Positions 37,735 through 46,620 of a stretch of DNA of 64,000 nt are shown one piece after another (within the stretch, counting starts at the first letter, position 1; the number at the start of each line of letters is the position of its first letter). The stretch comes from Rhizobium sp. CB3090. Lineage in GTDB: Bacteria; Pseudomonadota; Alphaproteobacteria; Rhizobiales; Rhizobiaceae. The stretch is from positions 3,344,001 through 3,408,000 of the forward strand of contig NZ_CP121662.1 of NCBI RefSeq assembly GCF_029714285.1. The letters are read 5' to 3'. The notes beneath the pieces were generated by a model that was not told the DNA's origin, searched no databases, and was given only the letters and a program-made list of their open reading frames with translations. Made by a program: the position numbers and the translations under genes.

Positions 37735-39135
37735 TTGGCTCAGTTGCAGACGAATAAACCACCCATCGATCTTGCGCCTGGAAACAACGCCGGCGAACTC
37801 GTGCCTGTCGTCCTGCCGCAGCGCCTGATCATCTTTGGTAGCCTCCTGTGGCTCGTGGTCGTATCGCCGCTCTTCGTCGAAAGCGCCGCCTACCGTTATG
37901 TCGCGCCCTTCCTTGCCCTCATAGCCCTGCACTATTACCGGAAGGCGCCGGTACGCCCGCGTACCGACTGGCTCGGTTGGCTCTGCATGGGCTGGGGCAC
38001 CTACGTTCTTGTCCGCTTCGTCGCCATCTTCCTGATGACGCCGGAGCATTCGATCGGGGCATCCGATTGGCTCTATGCCTATCCCTTCTTCTTTCCGATC
38101 CTCGGCGTCGCCTTTTTGCTCTACGAACCGGTGCTGGAAAAAATCGTCGCCGCAGTTTTCGCCTTCGCGCTGATCATGTTGATCGCCACGCAGCATTTCC
38201 GCGACGTCTTTGCCGGCGAAACGGTGCGCCCGCTGATCATGAATAACCAGATTCACGGAGCGGTCGCCTGCGGGATGATCCTGATCTTCACCGCTTTCTG
38301 GCTGCTGCACTATCTGACGGACAAATCCAGCGATCGGTCGATTGCCCGCTTCGCCTATATCGTCTCGCCATTGATTGCCATTCTCTGTCTGATCGCCATC
38401 TACGGCGCAAAATCGAAAGGCGTCTGGCTGGCGCTCGCCGCCACGCTGCCAGTGCTGGGGCTGGTGACCTTGACCTATCTGCGCTTGAAAACCGGCCTTA
38501 TCGTCGTCGCCTGCGCCGCGGTGCTTCTGCTGGGCGGCGCCTATGCAGTGCGGCACAATATTGAAAAGACCGCTGGCCCGACCGTCTCTTCCACCATCGA
38601 GATGATCGACAACATCACCAAAAGCCGCGATCTCAGTGATGCCGTGTCAAGCACGATCACTTCCGATACCACGCCCTTTTCCATGGACGCCCGGCTCCAG
38701 CTCTGGTCGAATGGCTGGGAACTGTTCTCCTCCGCGCCCATCTTCGGATGGGGCGGCGAATGGGTGGAGCGCTGGAAGCATACGCGCTATGCCGACGTCC
38801 AATATACGCTGCTGCACGACGGCTATCTCGAAATGCTGGTGCGCCACGGCCTGTTCGGCGGCCTTGTCATGGCGCTCATTCTCGCCGCGCTCATCGTCAA
38901 CGTCTGGCGTGCCCGTAAAGCCGGCCTCATACCGCGCACTGCCTGGCATGCCTATGCCGTCTGCCTGTTCTTCTTTGCGCTGACGCTGCTCAGCAACTCT
39001 AACAACCGCCTTGCGATCGGCGAAAGCCTTGCGCTGACAAGCTCCGCTTTCGCTTGCTGGTGCGGCATGCGCTTGAGAGGGGAACGCTTGTTGATGCCGG
39101 CGAAGAAACCACAGGCAGAGGCTGTCGGCGCCTGA
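37735..39135 (+). CDS. O-antigen ligase / Wzy-type polymerase family membrane protein
   Basis: This 466-residue inner-membrane protein has roughly ten to twelve hydrophobic helices and the O-antigen ligase (Wzy_C) domain. The conserved periplasmic loop is at about residues 290-365, with GWGGEWVERWK and the HDGYLEMLVRHGLFGG motif. It may join O-antigen to the lipid A core or polymerise a surface polysaccharide; sequence alone does not decide. The start is TTG at 37735 with GAAGGGC upstream; later starts are possible. Confidence 0.8.
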   Translation: MAQLQTNKPPIDLAPGNNAGELVPVVLPQRLIIFGSLLWLVVVSPLFVESAAYRYVAPFLALIALHYYRKAPVRPRTDWLGWLCMGWGTYVLVRFVAIFLMTPEHSIGASDWLYAYPFFFPILGVAFLLYEPVLEKIVAAVFAFALIMLIATQHFRDVFAGETVRPLIMNNQIHGAVACGMILIFTAFWLLHYLTDKSSDRSIARFAYIVSPLIAILCLIAIYGAKSKGVWLALAATLPVLGLVTLTYLRLKTGLIVVACAAVLLLGGAYAVRHNIEKTAGPTVSSTIEMIDNITKSRDLSDAVSSTITSDTTPFSMDARLQLWSNGWELFSSAPIFGWGGEWVERWKHTRYADVQYTLLHDGYLEMLVRHGLFGGLVMALILAALIVNVWRARKAGLIPRTAWHAYAVCLFFFALTLLSNSNNRLAIGESLALTSSAFACWCGMRLRGERLLMPAKKPQAEAVGA

Positions 39136-39177
39136 TCACGAACGGTCAGCGCGGCAATCTTGCGATCGACATTTCCT

Positions 39178-40320
39178 TTAGGGCTTTCCTTCGCTTGCGC
39201 CAGAAGGCATTCGACTATGCAGGCTCTTATAGAGCGTGGCATAGGCATTCCCCATCCGCTCTGCGGTAAAGCACTCTTCATATCGCAGGCGAGCCGCTTT
39301 GCCTAAGGATGCTGCCGTCTCGCCATCGGCGACGAGACGTCCCATTGCGTCCGCAAGCGCCGCTGGCTTGTTTGATTGCACGACATAGCCCGTTTTTCCG
39401 TCTTGGTTGACGAAACTGGTGCCTGTACCGATTTCACAGGAAATCATCGGTTTACCGAACATCGCGGCCTCGACCAGCGAAAGGCCGAATGCTTCCGAGC
39501 GAAGATTGGACGGAAATACGAACCCTGTGCACAATTCGAGAAGAGCAGCCTTATCCGCATCCGGCAGCGCCCCCAGAAAGGCGACGTTTCCGAGACCGTG
39601 CTGCTGCGCATAATTCTTCAATGATGCTTCCATCGGACCTTCGCCGACGATGACGATATCGCTGGCCGTCTGCCGTGCCGCTTCGAGAAGGACATGAACG
39701 CCCTTGTAATAGCGTAGCACGCCGACAAAGAGGAAAAACGGTTTGGGAAACCGCGCGCGCCAACGCACTCTATCCTCTTCTTTTGACTTCCGATAATCCG
39801 CCTCGTCCAGACCGAGCGGGATGACGGTGGTCTTGTCCCGGTAGCGCTGCAAGACGTCGCTCGTCGCCAGATAATTCGGCGACGTGGCCACGATCGCGCC
39901 GACGCTTGCCAGGAAACGGTGCATGACCGGCTCGTAGAGCTTCAACAGAAACTTCTGCTTCACAATGTCGGAATGGTAGGTGACGATGGTCGGCTTGCCG
40001 GGTGGGGCAGCAAGATGGACGATATCCATCATCGGCCATGGAAAATGATAGTGGACGACATCAGCCTTCCGGCTCAGCTCCCGAAAACGGCCGAATGTCT
40101 CGCGCGAAAAGCCGGTGGAGGCAAATTCCAAATCGAGCTTCGCCTTGTAAGCCATATGGCCGTCGAATTCGACGGTGCCTTTCTCGGGCGTCTTGCTGAG
40201 CGAGAGGACATCGGACTGTATGTCGTGTCCTGCGACGCCTTTGACGATCGCATGGATTGTCCGCTCGATCCCGCCGAAAGTATCCGGCCAATATGTCTTG
40301 AAAAAATGTAGAACGCGCAT
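39178..40320 (-). CDS. Glycosyltransferase family 4
   Basis: This 380-residue cytoplasmic GT-B enzyme has the N-terminal donor start HFFKTYWPDTFGGIERTIH and the C-terminal glycosyltransferase-1 motif LRSEAFGLSLVEAAMFGKPMIS, whose EAFGLSLVEA contains the two conserved glutamates. I chose ATG at 40318-40320, which has AGGAG four bases upstream, instead of an ATG 15 codons earlier. It is the last gene on this strand after rfbC and probably adds a sugar, perhaps rhamnose, to O-antigen or exopolysaccharide. The donor is not shown by sequence. Confidence 0.87.
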   Translation of the reverse strand: MRVLHFFKTYWPDTFGGIERTIHAIVKGVAGHDIQSDVLSLSKTPEKGTVEFDGHMAYKAKLDLEFASTGFSRETFGRFRELSRKADVVHYHFPWPMMDIVHLAAPPGKPTIVTYHSDIVKQKFLLKLYEPVMHRFLASVGAIVATSPNYLATSDVLQRYRDKTTVIPLGLDEADYRKSKEEDRVRWRARFPKPFFLFVGVLRYYKGVHVLLEAARQTASDIVIVGEGPMEASLKNYAQQHGLGNVAFLGALPDADKAALLELCTGFVFPSNLRSEAFGLSLVEAAMFGKPMISCEIGTGTSFVNQDGKTGYVVQSNKPAALADAMGRLVADGETAASLGKAARLRYEECFTAERMGNAYATLYKSLHSRMPSGASEGKP

Positions 40321-40395
40321 GTCACTCCTGTAGCGAGAGAAGCTGCGCAGGTCCATAATCGGCATCGCACGAAGAGCCGGAGTCGGAATGCAGGA

Positions 40396-40944
40396 TCAAT
40401 CGAAGATCTCGGCATCCGCCAGCAATGGTTGCCGCTGATCCTTAGCGGAAAACGTCAGGGGGCCGACCGTTTTCCAGTCGATTGCGAGCGTCGGATCGTC
40501 CCAACGAATGCCGCGGTCGCTCTCCGGCGCATAATAATCGGTGGTCTTGTAGAGGAATTCGACACGGTCGCTCAGCGTCAGAAATCCATGCGCAAACCCT
40601 TCCGGAATCCAAAGCTGACGCTTGTTTTCCTCCGACAGAAGGACACCGACCCACTGGCCGAAAGTTGGAGAAGACCTTCTGATGTCGACCGCGACATCAT
40701 ACACCTCTCCGATGACGACCCGGACGAGCTTGGCCTGAACACGTGGCGGCAACTGATAATGCAGGCCGCGCAGGACGCCTTTCCCCGACCGGCTATGATT
40801 GTCCTGCACGAATGTCGCGCTTCGCCCGATCGCCGCCTCGAATTTGACCCGGCTGAAGCTCTCGAAGAAAAAACCCCGATCGTCGGCAAACACCGCGGGT
40901 TCGATGATCTTCACGTCCGGTATGGCGGTATCGATGGCTTTCAT
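40396..40944 (-). CDS. rfbC: dTDP-4-dehydrorhamnose 3,5-epimerase
   Basis: This 182-residue cupin-fold enzyme epimerises C3 and C5 of dTDP-4-keto-6-deoxyglucose in dTDP-L-rhamnose synthesis. It shows the family line VFADDRGFFFESFSRVKF, the catalytic-site histidine in LRGLHYQ, and LWIPEGFAHGFLTLSD. The ATG at 40942-40944 has AGGAAAC upstream; a GTG six codons earlier is in frame. It follows rfbA by 70 bases in the same direction. Confidence 0.93.
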   Translation of the reverse strand: MKAIDTAIPDVKIIEPAVFADDRGFFFESFSRVKFEAAIGRSATFVQDNHSRSGKGVLRGLHYQLPPRVQAKLVRVVIGEVYDVAVDIRRSSPTFGQWVGVLLSEENKRQLWIPEGFAHGFLTLSDRVEFLYKTTDYYAPESDRGIRWDDPTLAIDWKTVGPLTFSAKDQRQPLLADAEIFD

Positions 40945-41013
40945 CTGTGTTTCCTGCTTCACTCAACCAGTGCCGGAGTGATCTGCGGACGCTCGGCATC
41001 GCCAGGCACGTTG

Positions 41014-41901
41014 TCAAAATACCCGCTCACGCAGAATCCCGAGAAGATACTGTCCATATGCGTTCTTCTTCAACGGATCGGCCAGGGCCTCGACCTGGGA
41101 AGTGTCGATCCAACCGCTCCGATAGGCGATTTCCTCTGGGCAGGCGACCTTCAGGCCCTGCCGGCTCTCGATGGTGGCGATATAATGGCTCGCCTCCAGC
41201 ATGGATTCATGCGTGCCCGTGTCGAGCCAGGCATAGCCCCGGCCCATCGTCTGGACATCGAGCTGCCCTGCCCTGAGGTAGTGCGCGTTGACATCGGTTA
41301 TTTCCAGTTCGCCGCGCGGTGAGGGACGTATGGATTTCGCCACGTCGACCACATCGGCACCGTAGAAATAAAGCCCTGTGACGGCGTAGTTGCTCTTGGG
41401 GGCCTTCGGCTTTTCTTCGAGGCTGATCGCACGGCCCTGAGCATCGAATTCGACCACGCCGTAACGATGCGGATCCTGCACGTGATAGGCAAAAACGGTG
41501 GCGCCGCCCTGCTTGTCGTTCGCCTGATGAAGAAGCTTGGTGAAATCGTGCCCGTAGAAGATGTTGTCTCCCAGCACCAGGGCGGAGGGGGCACCATCGA
41601 GAAACGTTTCGCCGATAAGAAACGCCTGCGCAAGACCATCCGGGCTCGGTTGAACCGCATAGTCGAGCTTGATGCCCCACTGGCTTCCGTCTTGCAACAA
41701 CTGCTCGAAACGAGGCGTATCCTGCGGCGTCGAAATGATGAGGATTTCCCGAATGCCGGCCAACATCAAAGTCGTCAGCGGATAATAGATCATCGGCTTG
41801 TCGTAGATCGGCAGGAGCTGCTTGCTGACGGCAAGGGTCGCAGGATACAGGCGAGTTCCGGATCCGCCGGCGAGGATGATGCCTTTGCGTGCTTTAGTCA
41901 T
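41014..41901 (-). CDS. rfbA: Glucose-1-phosphate thymidylyltransferase
   Basis: This 295-residue nucleotidyltransferase makes dTDP-glucose from dTTP and glucose-1-phosphate, the first step of the rhamnose pathway. Motifs are [14 protein letters not shown] at the N-terminus, [37 protein letters not shown] and the late [10 protein letters not shown]. The length is typical. The start ATG at 41899-41901 has only a weak ribosome site; a TTG seven codons upstream lies at a 19-bp tandem repeat that separates this gene from rfbD. Confidence 0.94.
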   Translation of the reverse strand: MTKARKGIILAGGSGTRLYPATLAVSKQLLPIYDKPMIYYPLTTLMLAGIREILIISTPQDTPRFEQLLQDGSQWGIKLDYAVQPSPDGLAQAFLIGETFLDGAPSALVLGDNIFYGHDFTKLLHQANDKQGGATVFAYHVQDPHRYGVVEFDAQGRAISLEEKPKAPKSNYAVTGLYFYGADVVDVAKSIRPSPRGELEITDVNAHYLRAGQLDVQTMGRGYAWLDTGTHESMLEASHYIATIESRQGLKVACPEEIAYRSGWIDTSQVEALADPLKKNAYGQYLLGILRERVF

Positions 41902-41920
41902 TGTAGAAACGTCTCGACTC

Positions 41921-41958
41921 AAATTCTTTGCAGCCCATCAAATTCTTTGCAGCCCATC
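41921..41958. repeat. Two perfect 19-bp tandem repeats between rfbD and rfbA
   Basis: The unit AAATTCTTTGCAGCCCATC occurs twice head-to-tail (41921-41939 and 41940-41958). It looks like a recent slippage duplication in the spacer just upstream of rfbA. Confidence 0.9.
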
Positions 41959-42001
41959 ATAGATAGACAACTGCGGCTTCAGTTTTTAAACTTCGCGCCC
42001 C

Positions 42002-42901
42002 TCAACTTGAGGCAAGCGAAAGCTTTTCAAGCACCTCCGTCACACCCTCTTGCCAAGCCGGAAGGCGCAGCTCGAAACTATCCGCCAATTTCGTGCAGTC
42101 CAACCTGGAATTTGGCGGCCGCTTCGCCGGTGTCGGATATTCCGCGGTCGAGATCGCCTTGAGAGCATCGAGCGTCAGAGCAAGCTTGAAGTTTCTCGCT
42201 GATGCCTCGCGGACGATATGCGCGGCATAGCCGTGCCATGACGTATTGCCCACAGCGCTTAGGTGATAGGTGCCGGAAAGATCAGGCGCATTCGAGCCAC
42301 TGACGACCTCGACGATCCTGCGCGTGACATCCGCAATCAGCGCCGCCGAAGTGGGTACGCCGATCTGATCCGCGACGACGTTCAACGCGCTGCGCTCCTG
42401 CGCAAGACGCAGAATAGTCTTGAGGAAGTTATTGCCGTGATGGCCGTAAACCCAACTCGTCCGCAAGATGACATGATGTGCGCCGGCGGAGCGCACCGCC
42501 TCTTCGCCCAGCCACTTGCTTTCGCCATAGACCGACTGCGGATTGACCGGATCGCTCTCCACATAGGGATCGGCTTTCATGCCGTCGAAGACATAGTCCG
42601 TCGAATAATGTACGAGATGAGCACCATTATCGGCGGCCCAGCGCGCCAGCACGCCGGGCGCAGTCGCATTGACCGCCATCGCCTGCTCTTTTTCGCTCTC
42701 GGCGCGATCGACGGCCGTATAGGCGGCGGGATTGACGATGATCCCCGGTTTATATTCCCTGAGCGCGGAGAGAATGCTCGTCTCATCCGACAAGTTCATC
42801 TCCGCACGCGTTACGGCGATTATTTTGCCAAGGGGCGCCAGGGAACGCTGCAATTCGAAGCCGACCTGCCCATTCGCGCCGGTGATCAGAACCGCGCTCA
42901 C
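42002..42901 (-). CDS. rfbD: dTDP-4-dehydrorhamnose reductase
   Basis: This 299-residue SDR performs the last reduction to dTDP-L-rhamnose. It has [12 protein letters not shown] at the N-terminus, [13 protein letters not shown], the STDYVFDG segment, and the catalytic YGESKWLGE (Tyr-x3-Lys). Its start overlaps the stop of rfbB by ATGA (42898-42901). The order rfbB-rfbD-rfbA-rfbC is on one strand. Confidence 0.94.
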   Translation of the reverse strand: MSAVLITGANGQVGFELQRSLAPLGKIIAVTRAEMNLSDETSILSALREYKPGIIVNPAAYTAVDRAESEKEQAMAVNATAPGVLARWAADNGAHLVHYSTDYVFDGMKADPYVESDPVNPQSVYGESKWLGEEAVRSAGAHHVILRTSWVYGHHGNNFLKTILRLAQERSALNVVADQIGVPTSAALIADVTRRIVEVVSGSNAPDLSGTYHLSAVGNTSWHGYAAHIVREASARNFKLALTLDALKAISTAEYPTPAKRPPNSRLDCTKLADSFELRLPAWQEGVTEVLEKLSLASS

Positions 42902-43965
42902 GCCTGAACCTCATACTGCTTGCCGACCCATTCGCGGTAAGCGCCGCTGGTGACGTTCCCTACCCAATCCTGATTGGCGAGATACCATTCAATCGTCTTG
43001 CGAATGCCGGTCTCGAACGTTTCTTCAGGCTTCCAGCCCAGTTCGCGTTCGAGCTTGCGGGCGTCTATCGCATAGCGGCGATCATGACCGGGCCTGTCCT
43101 TCACGAAGGCGATCTGGTCCTTGTAGCGGCCGCCGCCGGCCTTCGGCCGCAACTCATCGAGAATGCTGCAGATCGTATGCACGACATCCAGATTGGGCTT
43201 CTCGTTCCAGCCGCCGACATTGTAGGTCTCACCGACCTTGCCGGATTGCAGCACGCGGCGGATAGCGCTGCAGTGATCCCTGACATAGAGCCAATCGCGG
43301 ATCTGCTGACCGTCGCCATAGATCGGAAGGCTCTTGCCCGAAAGCGCATTCAAGATCACCAGAGGGATCAGCTTCTCTGGAAAATGATAGGGGCCGTAAT
43401 TATTGCTGCAATTGGTCGTCAATACCGGCAGGCCATAGGTATGATGCCAGGCGCGCACCAGATGGTCCGACGCGGCCTTGCTTGCGGAGTAGGGGCTGTT
43501 CGGCTCGTATCGATTGAGCTCGTTGAAGGGCGCATCATCCTTGGAAAGCGTGCCGTAGACCTCGTCTGTCGAGACATGAAGGAAACGAAATGCCTGTTTC
43601 TCCTCGCTCGGCAGACCATCCCAATAGCCACGGACCGACTCGAGCAGGTTGAACGTGCCGACGACATTCGTCTGAATAAACTCACCCGGCCCATGAATGG
43701 AGCGGTCGACATGGCTTTCGGCGGCAAAGTTGATGACGGCGCGCGGCTTATGGGTGACAAGCAGGTCGCTGACCAAATCGCGGTCGCCGATGTCGCCGTG
43801 AACGAACACATGGCGACCATTACCGTTCAATTCTTTCAGCGTGCCCAGATTGCCGGCATAGGTGAGCTTGTCGAGGTTGATCACCGTTTCATCGAAGCGT
43901 TCCAACCAATCAAGAACAAAATTCCCCCCGATAAAACCGGCGCCCCCAGAAACCAATATCGTCAT
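42898..43965 (-). CDS. rfbB: dTDP-glucose 4,6-dehydratase
   Basis: This 355-residue SDR converts dTDP-glucose to dTDP-4-keto-6-deoxyglucose. It has [13 protein letters not shown] at the N-terminus, [21 protein letters not shown] and the catalytic [12 protein letters not shown] (Tyr-x3-Lys). It is the first gene of the rhamnose operon and its stop overlaps the rfbD start. The length is typical for RmlB. Confidence 0.95.
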   Translation of the reverse strand: MTILVSGGAGFIGGNFVLDWLERFDETVINLDKLTYAGNLGTLKELNGNGRHVFVHGDIGDRDLVSDLLVTHKPRAVINFAAESHVDRSIHGPGEFIQTNVVGTFNLLESVRGYWDGLPSEEKQAFRFLHVSTDEVYGTLSKDDAPFNELNRYEPNSPYSASKAASDHLVRAWHHTYGLPVLTTNCSNNYGPYHFPEKLIPLVILNALSGKSLPIYGDGQQIRDWLYVRDHCSAIRRVLQSGKVGETYNVGGWNEKPNLDVVHTICSILDELRPKAGGGRYKDQIAFVKDRPGHDRRYAIDARKLERELGWKPEETFETGIRKTIEWYLANQDWVGNVTSGAYREWVGKQYEVQA

Positions 43966-44305
43966 TTCGCTTTCAGTCTCACCTAAATTTCTTCAATACA
44001 ACTTCTAATATGATCGCGGTACCCCACCGGTGATGCTGGGAAATAGTGCCGGTGAGTGCCTGACTTCTACAACGTCGACGCAGGCCTTGAAAAGCTTTTG
44101 GATGCGAATTCACTCAAAAATTGTCCCAGAGTCTTGCGATTTTCGCTCGTAAAAAGATGCGTCTGCCAAGAGGAGCGAATCGAGATTCCGCTGATCAAGA
44201 AATCATATCAGCGCTTTACGTCAGCCCGCTTGCGGCCGTTGTCCGACGTGAGCATGGGTGCGGGTAGCGTTTATGGATGGAAAGTCTATTTGACGGAGCT
44301 TAGAT
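43966..44305. other. Intergenic region between rfbB and tRNA-Gln
   Basis: These 340 bases should hold the rfb operon promoter. A plus-strand open frame of 176 codons crosses this region and the tRNA, but it has no ribosome site or family likeness. I see no repeat. Confidence 0.4.
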
Positions 44306-44379
44306 TGGCTGGGAAACCTGGATTCGAACCAAGATTAACGGAGTCAGAGTCCGCTGTTCTACCATTGAACTATTTCCCA
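44306..44379 (-). tRNA. tRNA-Gln (anticodon CTG)
   Basis: The minus strand folds into a complete cloverleaf: acceptor TGGGAAA paired with TTTCCCA, anticodon stem CGGA/TCCG around CTCTGAC, T-arm GGTTCGAATCC, discriminator G and an encoded CCA. The U1-A72 start is typical of glutamine tRNAs. Confidence 0.95.
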
Positions 44380-44643
44380 ACAGCCGCTGGACGATGGACG
44401 CCCCCGCGGGGAAAGCAGCGCCTCTATAATGGAATTCGCCGCGGATGCAAACACTTTAACGCCCACGAACGAGATTTTTTGAGCAAGGCGCAGCCAACCG
44501 ACAAGATAGTCCCTGACCAGCGGCATTTCCAGCCATTATCGAAAAGCAGGCCTGACGCCTTATCCAAGCTCTGTTCAATCTGGTGATTGCGTTTACGACC
44601 GCCGGCCACCGTTCATGGCTTTGTTTGGGGACACAGTGACCCA

Positions 44644-45279
44644 TCACCAGCGCAGCATACGCCTGCCGACGAGATATCCAACCGCCGTCACCGCGGCGAT
44701 GGCGATCGGATACCAGAGCAGGACGAAAAGCGGACTGTCGTCGGTGCAATTGGAAGCATAAAAGGTGGCTGCGATGCCGCTCGCGGCAAGCCCGGCGACC
44801 GCGCCGGCGGCACCCGGATTCTCCGGCGCCCCTTGACGCAGCGCAAAGAGGAAACAGGCAAGCGGACCGATCGACAGCAGCGGAATGAGTGTCAGGCAGA
44901 AGCGAGCGTTGTGTCCGATCATGCGCGCGCCCCAGCTATCGGCCGGGATGACCATCAACTCGGCAAGCGCGGCGGCAGCCAGCAGCAGCGGTGCGGCGAG
45001 CAACATCCAGCCCCAAGGGCGCAGCGATACGCCGGGGCGGCCGATGCGGAAGACGACGGCCCCGGCGGTGACAGCCAGCGCAATGGTGACGACGAATTTG
45101 AACAGGAAGCGCACCGTTTCCATGGCACTGCCGATATCGGCGCGAAAACCGATCGCTGCGAAGAAGATTGGGCCGCTGATGAGGATGCCACCGACGACCG
45201 CGAGCGTCAGCGCCTGCCCGATCCGCGTGCGGACCGGCGCATCCTGCGCCAGAAGATTGATGAGGTCATCGGTTTTCAC
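44644..45279 (-). CDS. NrsF-type anti-sigma factor (DUF1109 membrane protein)
   Basis: This 211-residue protein has six hydrophobic helices and matches the NrsF/DUF1109 family, inner-membrane anti-sigma factors such as the one controlling sigma-F in Caulobacter. It begins KTDDLINLLAQDAPV, a typical cytoplasmic start, and has a conserved cysteine in ASNCTDD near residue 181. I chose GTG at 45277-45279, which overlaps the end of the sigma gene by 14 bases and so couples the two. The function as a membrane sensor that holds the sigma factor is inferred from family and position. Confidence 0.85.
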   Translation of the reverse strand: MKTDDLINLLAQDAPVRTRIGQALTLAVVGGILISGPIFFAAIGFRADIGSAMETVRFLFKFVVTIALAVTAGAVVFRIGRPGVSLRPWGWMLLAAPLLLAAAALAELMVIPADSWGARMIGHNARFCLTLIPLLSIGPLACFLFALRQGAPENPGAAGAVAGLAASGIAATFYASNCTDDSPLFVLLWYPIAIAAVTAVGYLVGRRMLRW

Positions 45280-45832
45280 TGGTCTCGCTCCGATATAAGG
45301 CGGCAAGCGCCTTCAATGCGCGATGCAGGGCGACGCGCACCGCACCCTCCGTCATCTTCAGCCGACCGGCGGTCTCGCGCACGCTGGCTCCCTCGACGGA
45401 GATTGAGCGTACGATAGTCCGCTGCGGATCCTTCAACTGCTCCAACATATGATCGACATCAAGGCGATCCAAGGCATCCGTCTGCTCTTCCGCTTCCAAA
45501 ATATCGATGACATCGTCGATCGGCACGCTCATATGCCGCCCGCGCCGCCTCAGGCTGTCGATCAGCTTGTTGCGCACGATGGTCGATATCCACGGGCCGA
45601 TGGGACGCGAGGTGTCCCACGTTCCGCGTTTCAGATGTATCGTCAGCAACACTTCCTGGACCACGTCTTCGGCCTCGCTTGCCGGTGCGCCGAACTGATC
45701 GCAGCGCCGGCGCGCCATCGCGCGCAGATAGGGAGTGACAGTGGACAGGAAGCGATGATAGGCCTGCGCATCGCCGTCGACGGCGGCCCGCATCCAGACT
45801 GCCCATTCCTCTTCGCGCGCCGAATAATTCAT
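45266..45832 (-). CDS. ECF-type RNA polymerase sigma factor (SigF-like)
   Basis: This 188-residue sigma-70 family ECF factor has region 2 at about residues 25-95 (EDVVQEVLLTIHLKRGTWD, GPWISTIVRNKLIDSLRRRGR) and region 4 at about 125-180 (VRETAGRLKMTEGAVRVALHRALKAL). It is encoded upstream of and overlapping its NrsF-type anti-sigma gene. AAGGAG is placed seven bases before the ATG. The likely target nearby is the DUF2282 gene 394 bases away on the opposite strand, now frameshifted. Confidence 0.9.
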   Translation of the reverse strand: MNYSAREEEWAVWMRAAVDGDAQAYHRFLSTVTPYLRAMARRRCDQFGAPASEAEDVVQEVLLTIHLKRGTWDTSRPIGPWISTIVRNKLIDSLRRRGRHMSVPIDDVIDILEAEEQTDALDRLDVDHMLEQLKDPQRTIVRSISVEGASVRETAGRLKMTEGAVRVALHRALKALAALYRSETSENR

Positions 45833-45846
45833 TCGGCATCTCCTTC

Positions 45847-45873
45847 TACGCGCGACCGCAAGCTTTTGTTACC
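45847..45873 (-). promoter_or_regulatory. Possible ECF-type autoregulatory promoter
   Basis: On the minus strand GGTAAC is followed 17 bases later by CGTA, just before the sigma gene. This recalls the GTAAC-type -35 of Caulobacter sigma-F promoters. The leader would be very short, so this is tentative. Confidence 0.3.
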
Positions 45874-46150
45874 GGCAATGGTCATTCTTTTGCAAAACCT
45901 TGCCTAATCGGATTTCGGCCAAGACAGATGCGCCGAAGATTGGGCGTCATCCGGCGATTCGGCCGCTATCAGGCACGAAAAAGTGCGGCTTGAAAAGGCC
46001 GTTGTTCCATGATCCGTCACCTACGCCGCTCGGCCAGCGGTATCTTATCTGCCGCTCCCCAGTATCTCACGGAACCAAACCTTGCGCAGTGCTCCCGGCA
46101 TACATGCGAAGAATTGAATGATAGACTGCCTCGCAGAAGCTTGGGCGGAC

Positions 46151-46211
46151 GAATGCGTAAAAACAAAGAGATAGAGCGGGAAAGCGACTCCGCGAAACGC
46201 TGAACCGCTCT
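46151..46211. repeat. Dispersed 61-bp intergenic repeat, copy 1
   Basis: The block from gaatgcgtaaaaacaaag to aacgctgaaccgctct recurs with a few substitutions and no gaps at 59566-59626. It lies directly upstream of the frameshifted DUF2282 gene, ending 14 bases before its ATG. Confidence 0.8.
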
Positions 46212-46225
46212 ATGGAACATAGCCT

Positions 46226-46517
46226 ATGAAAGACAGCGCCGTTACAGCAGCCATTGCCGGTATGCTGGTATCCGCAGTCGCATCCCTTATCGCGGCTCCT
46301 ACCGCAGCGGCCAATGGCAAAGCCAAGGAGAAGTGCTACGGCGTGGCCCTCAAGGGTCAGAACGATTGCGCCGCCGGCGCGGGCACTACCTGCGCCGGGA
46401 CCTCGACGATCGACTACCCAAGAGAATTCCTGGAAGCTGGTTCCAGCCGGAACCTGCGAAGCAATCAAGACGCCGAACGGCCACGGCACCCTGATACAGG
46501 GATCGGCGCCTGCCTGA
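46226..46517 (+). pseudogene. Frameshifted DUF2282 (bufferin-type, BufA-like) precursor gene
   Basis: The start encodes a signal peptide ([20 protein letters not shown], cleaved near AAA) and then the DUF2282 core [29 protein letters not shown] sequence with three cysteines. At codon DY the frame shifts: an extra C in the CCC at 46417-46419. Removing one C restores a normal ending, [14 protein letters not shown] with the fourth cysteine, to a TGA at 46515-46517 (96 residues). As written, translation runs on out of frame to 46753. DUF2282 proteins are copper-binding peptide precursors (bufferins), usually followed by DUF692 and DUF2063 genes; these are missing here. A sequencing error remains possible. 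Confidence 0.75.
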
Positions 46518-46542
46518 TCGAAGCCGTCCCTCAGGAGCCCGG

Positions 46543-46620
46543 ATGTCCGGGCAGGGGTCTACGGATGACCATTTACCGCAGAGCCGGCTCTCCGTGGAAT
46601 CTGCGGCGGGACGGCTTTGA
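46543..46620 (+). pseudogene. Possible 5' stub of a DUF692 (BufB-like) gene
   Basis: AGGAG stands five bases before an ATG that opens a 25-codon frame ([20 protein letters not shown]...). In bufferin operons the DUF692 gene starts at this position. The frame soon runs into sequence that is antisense to the neighbouring oxygenase gene. The first codons are too few to prove homology. Confidence 0.25.

Noticed and set aside
44056..44586. A 176-codon plus-strand frame
   Set aside because: It crosses the tRNA-Gln gene on the opposite strand and has no ribosome site or family match.
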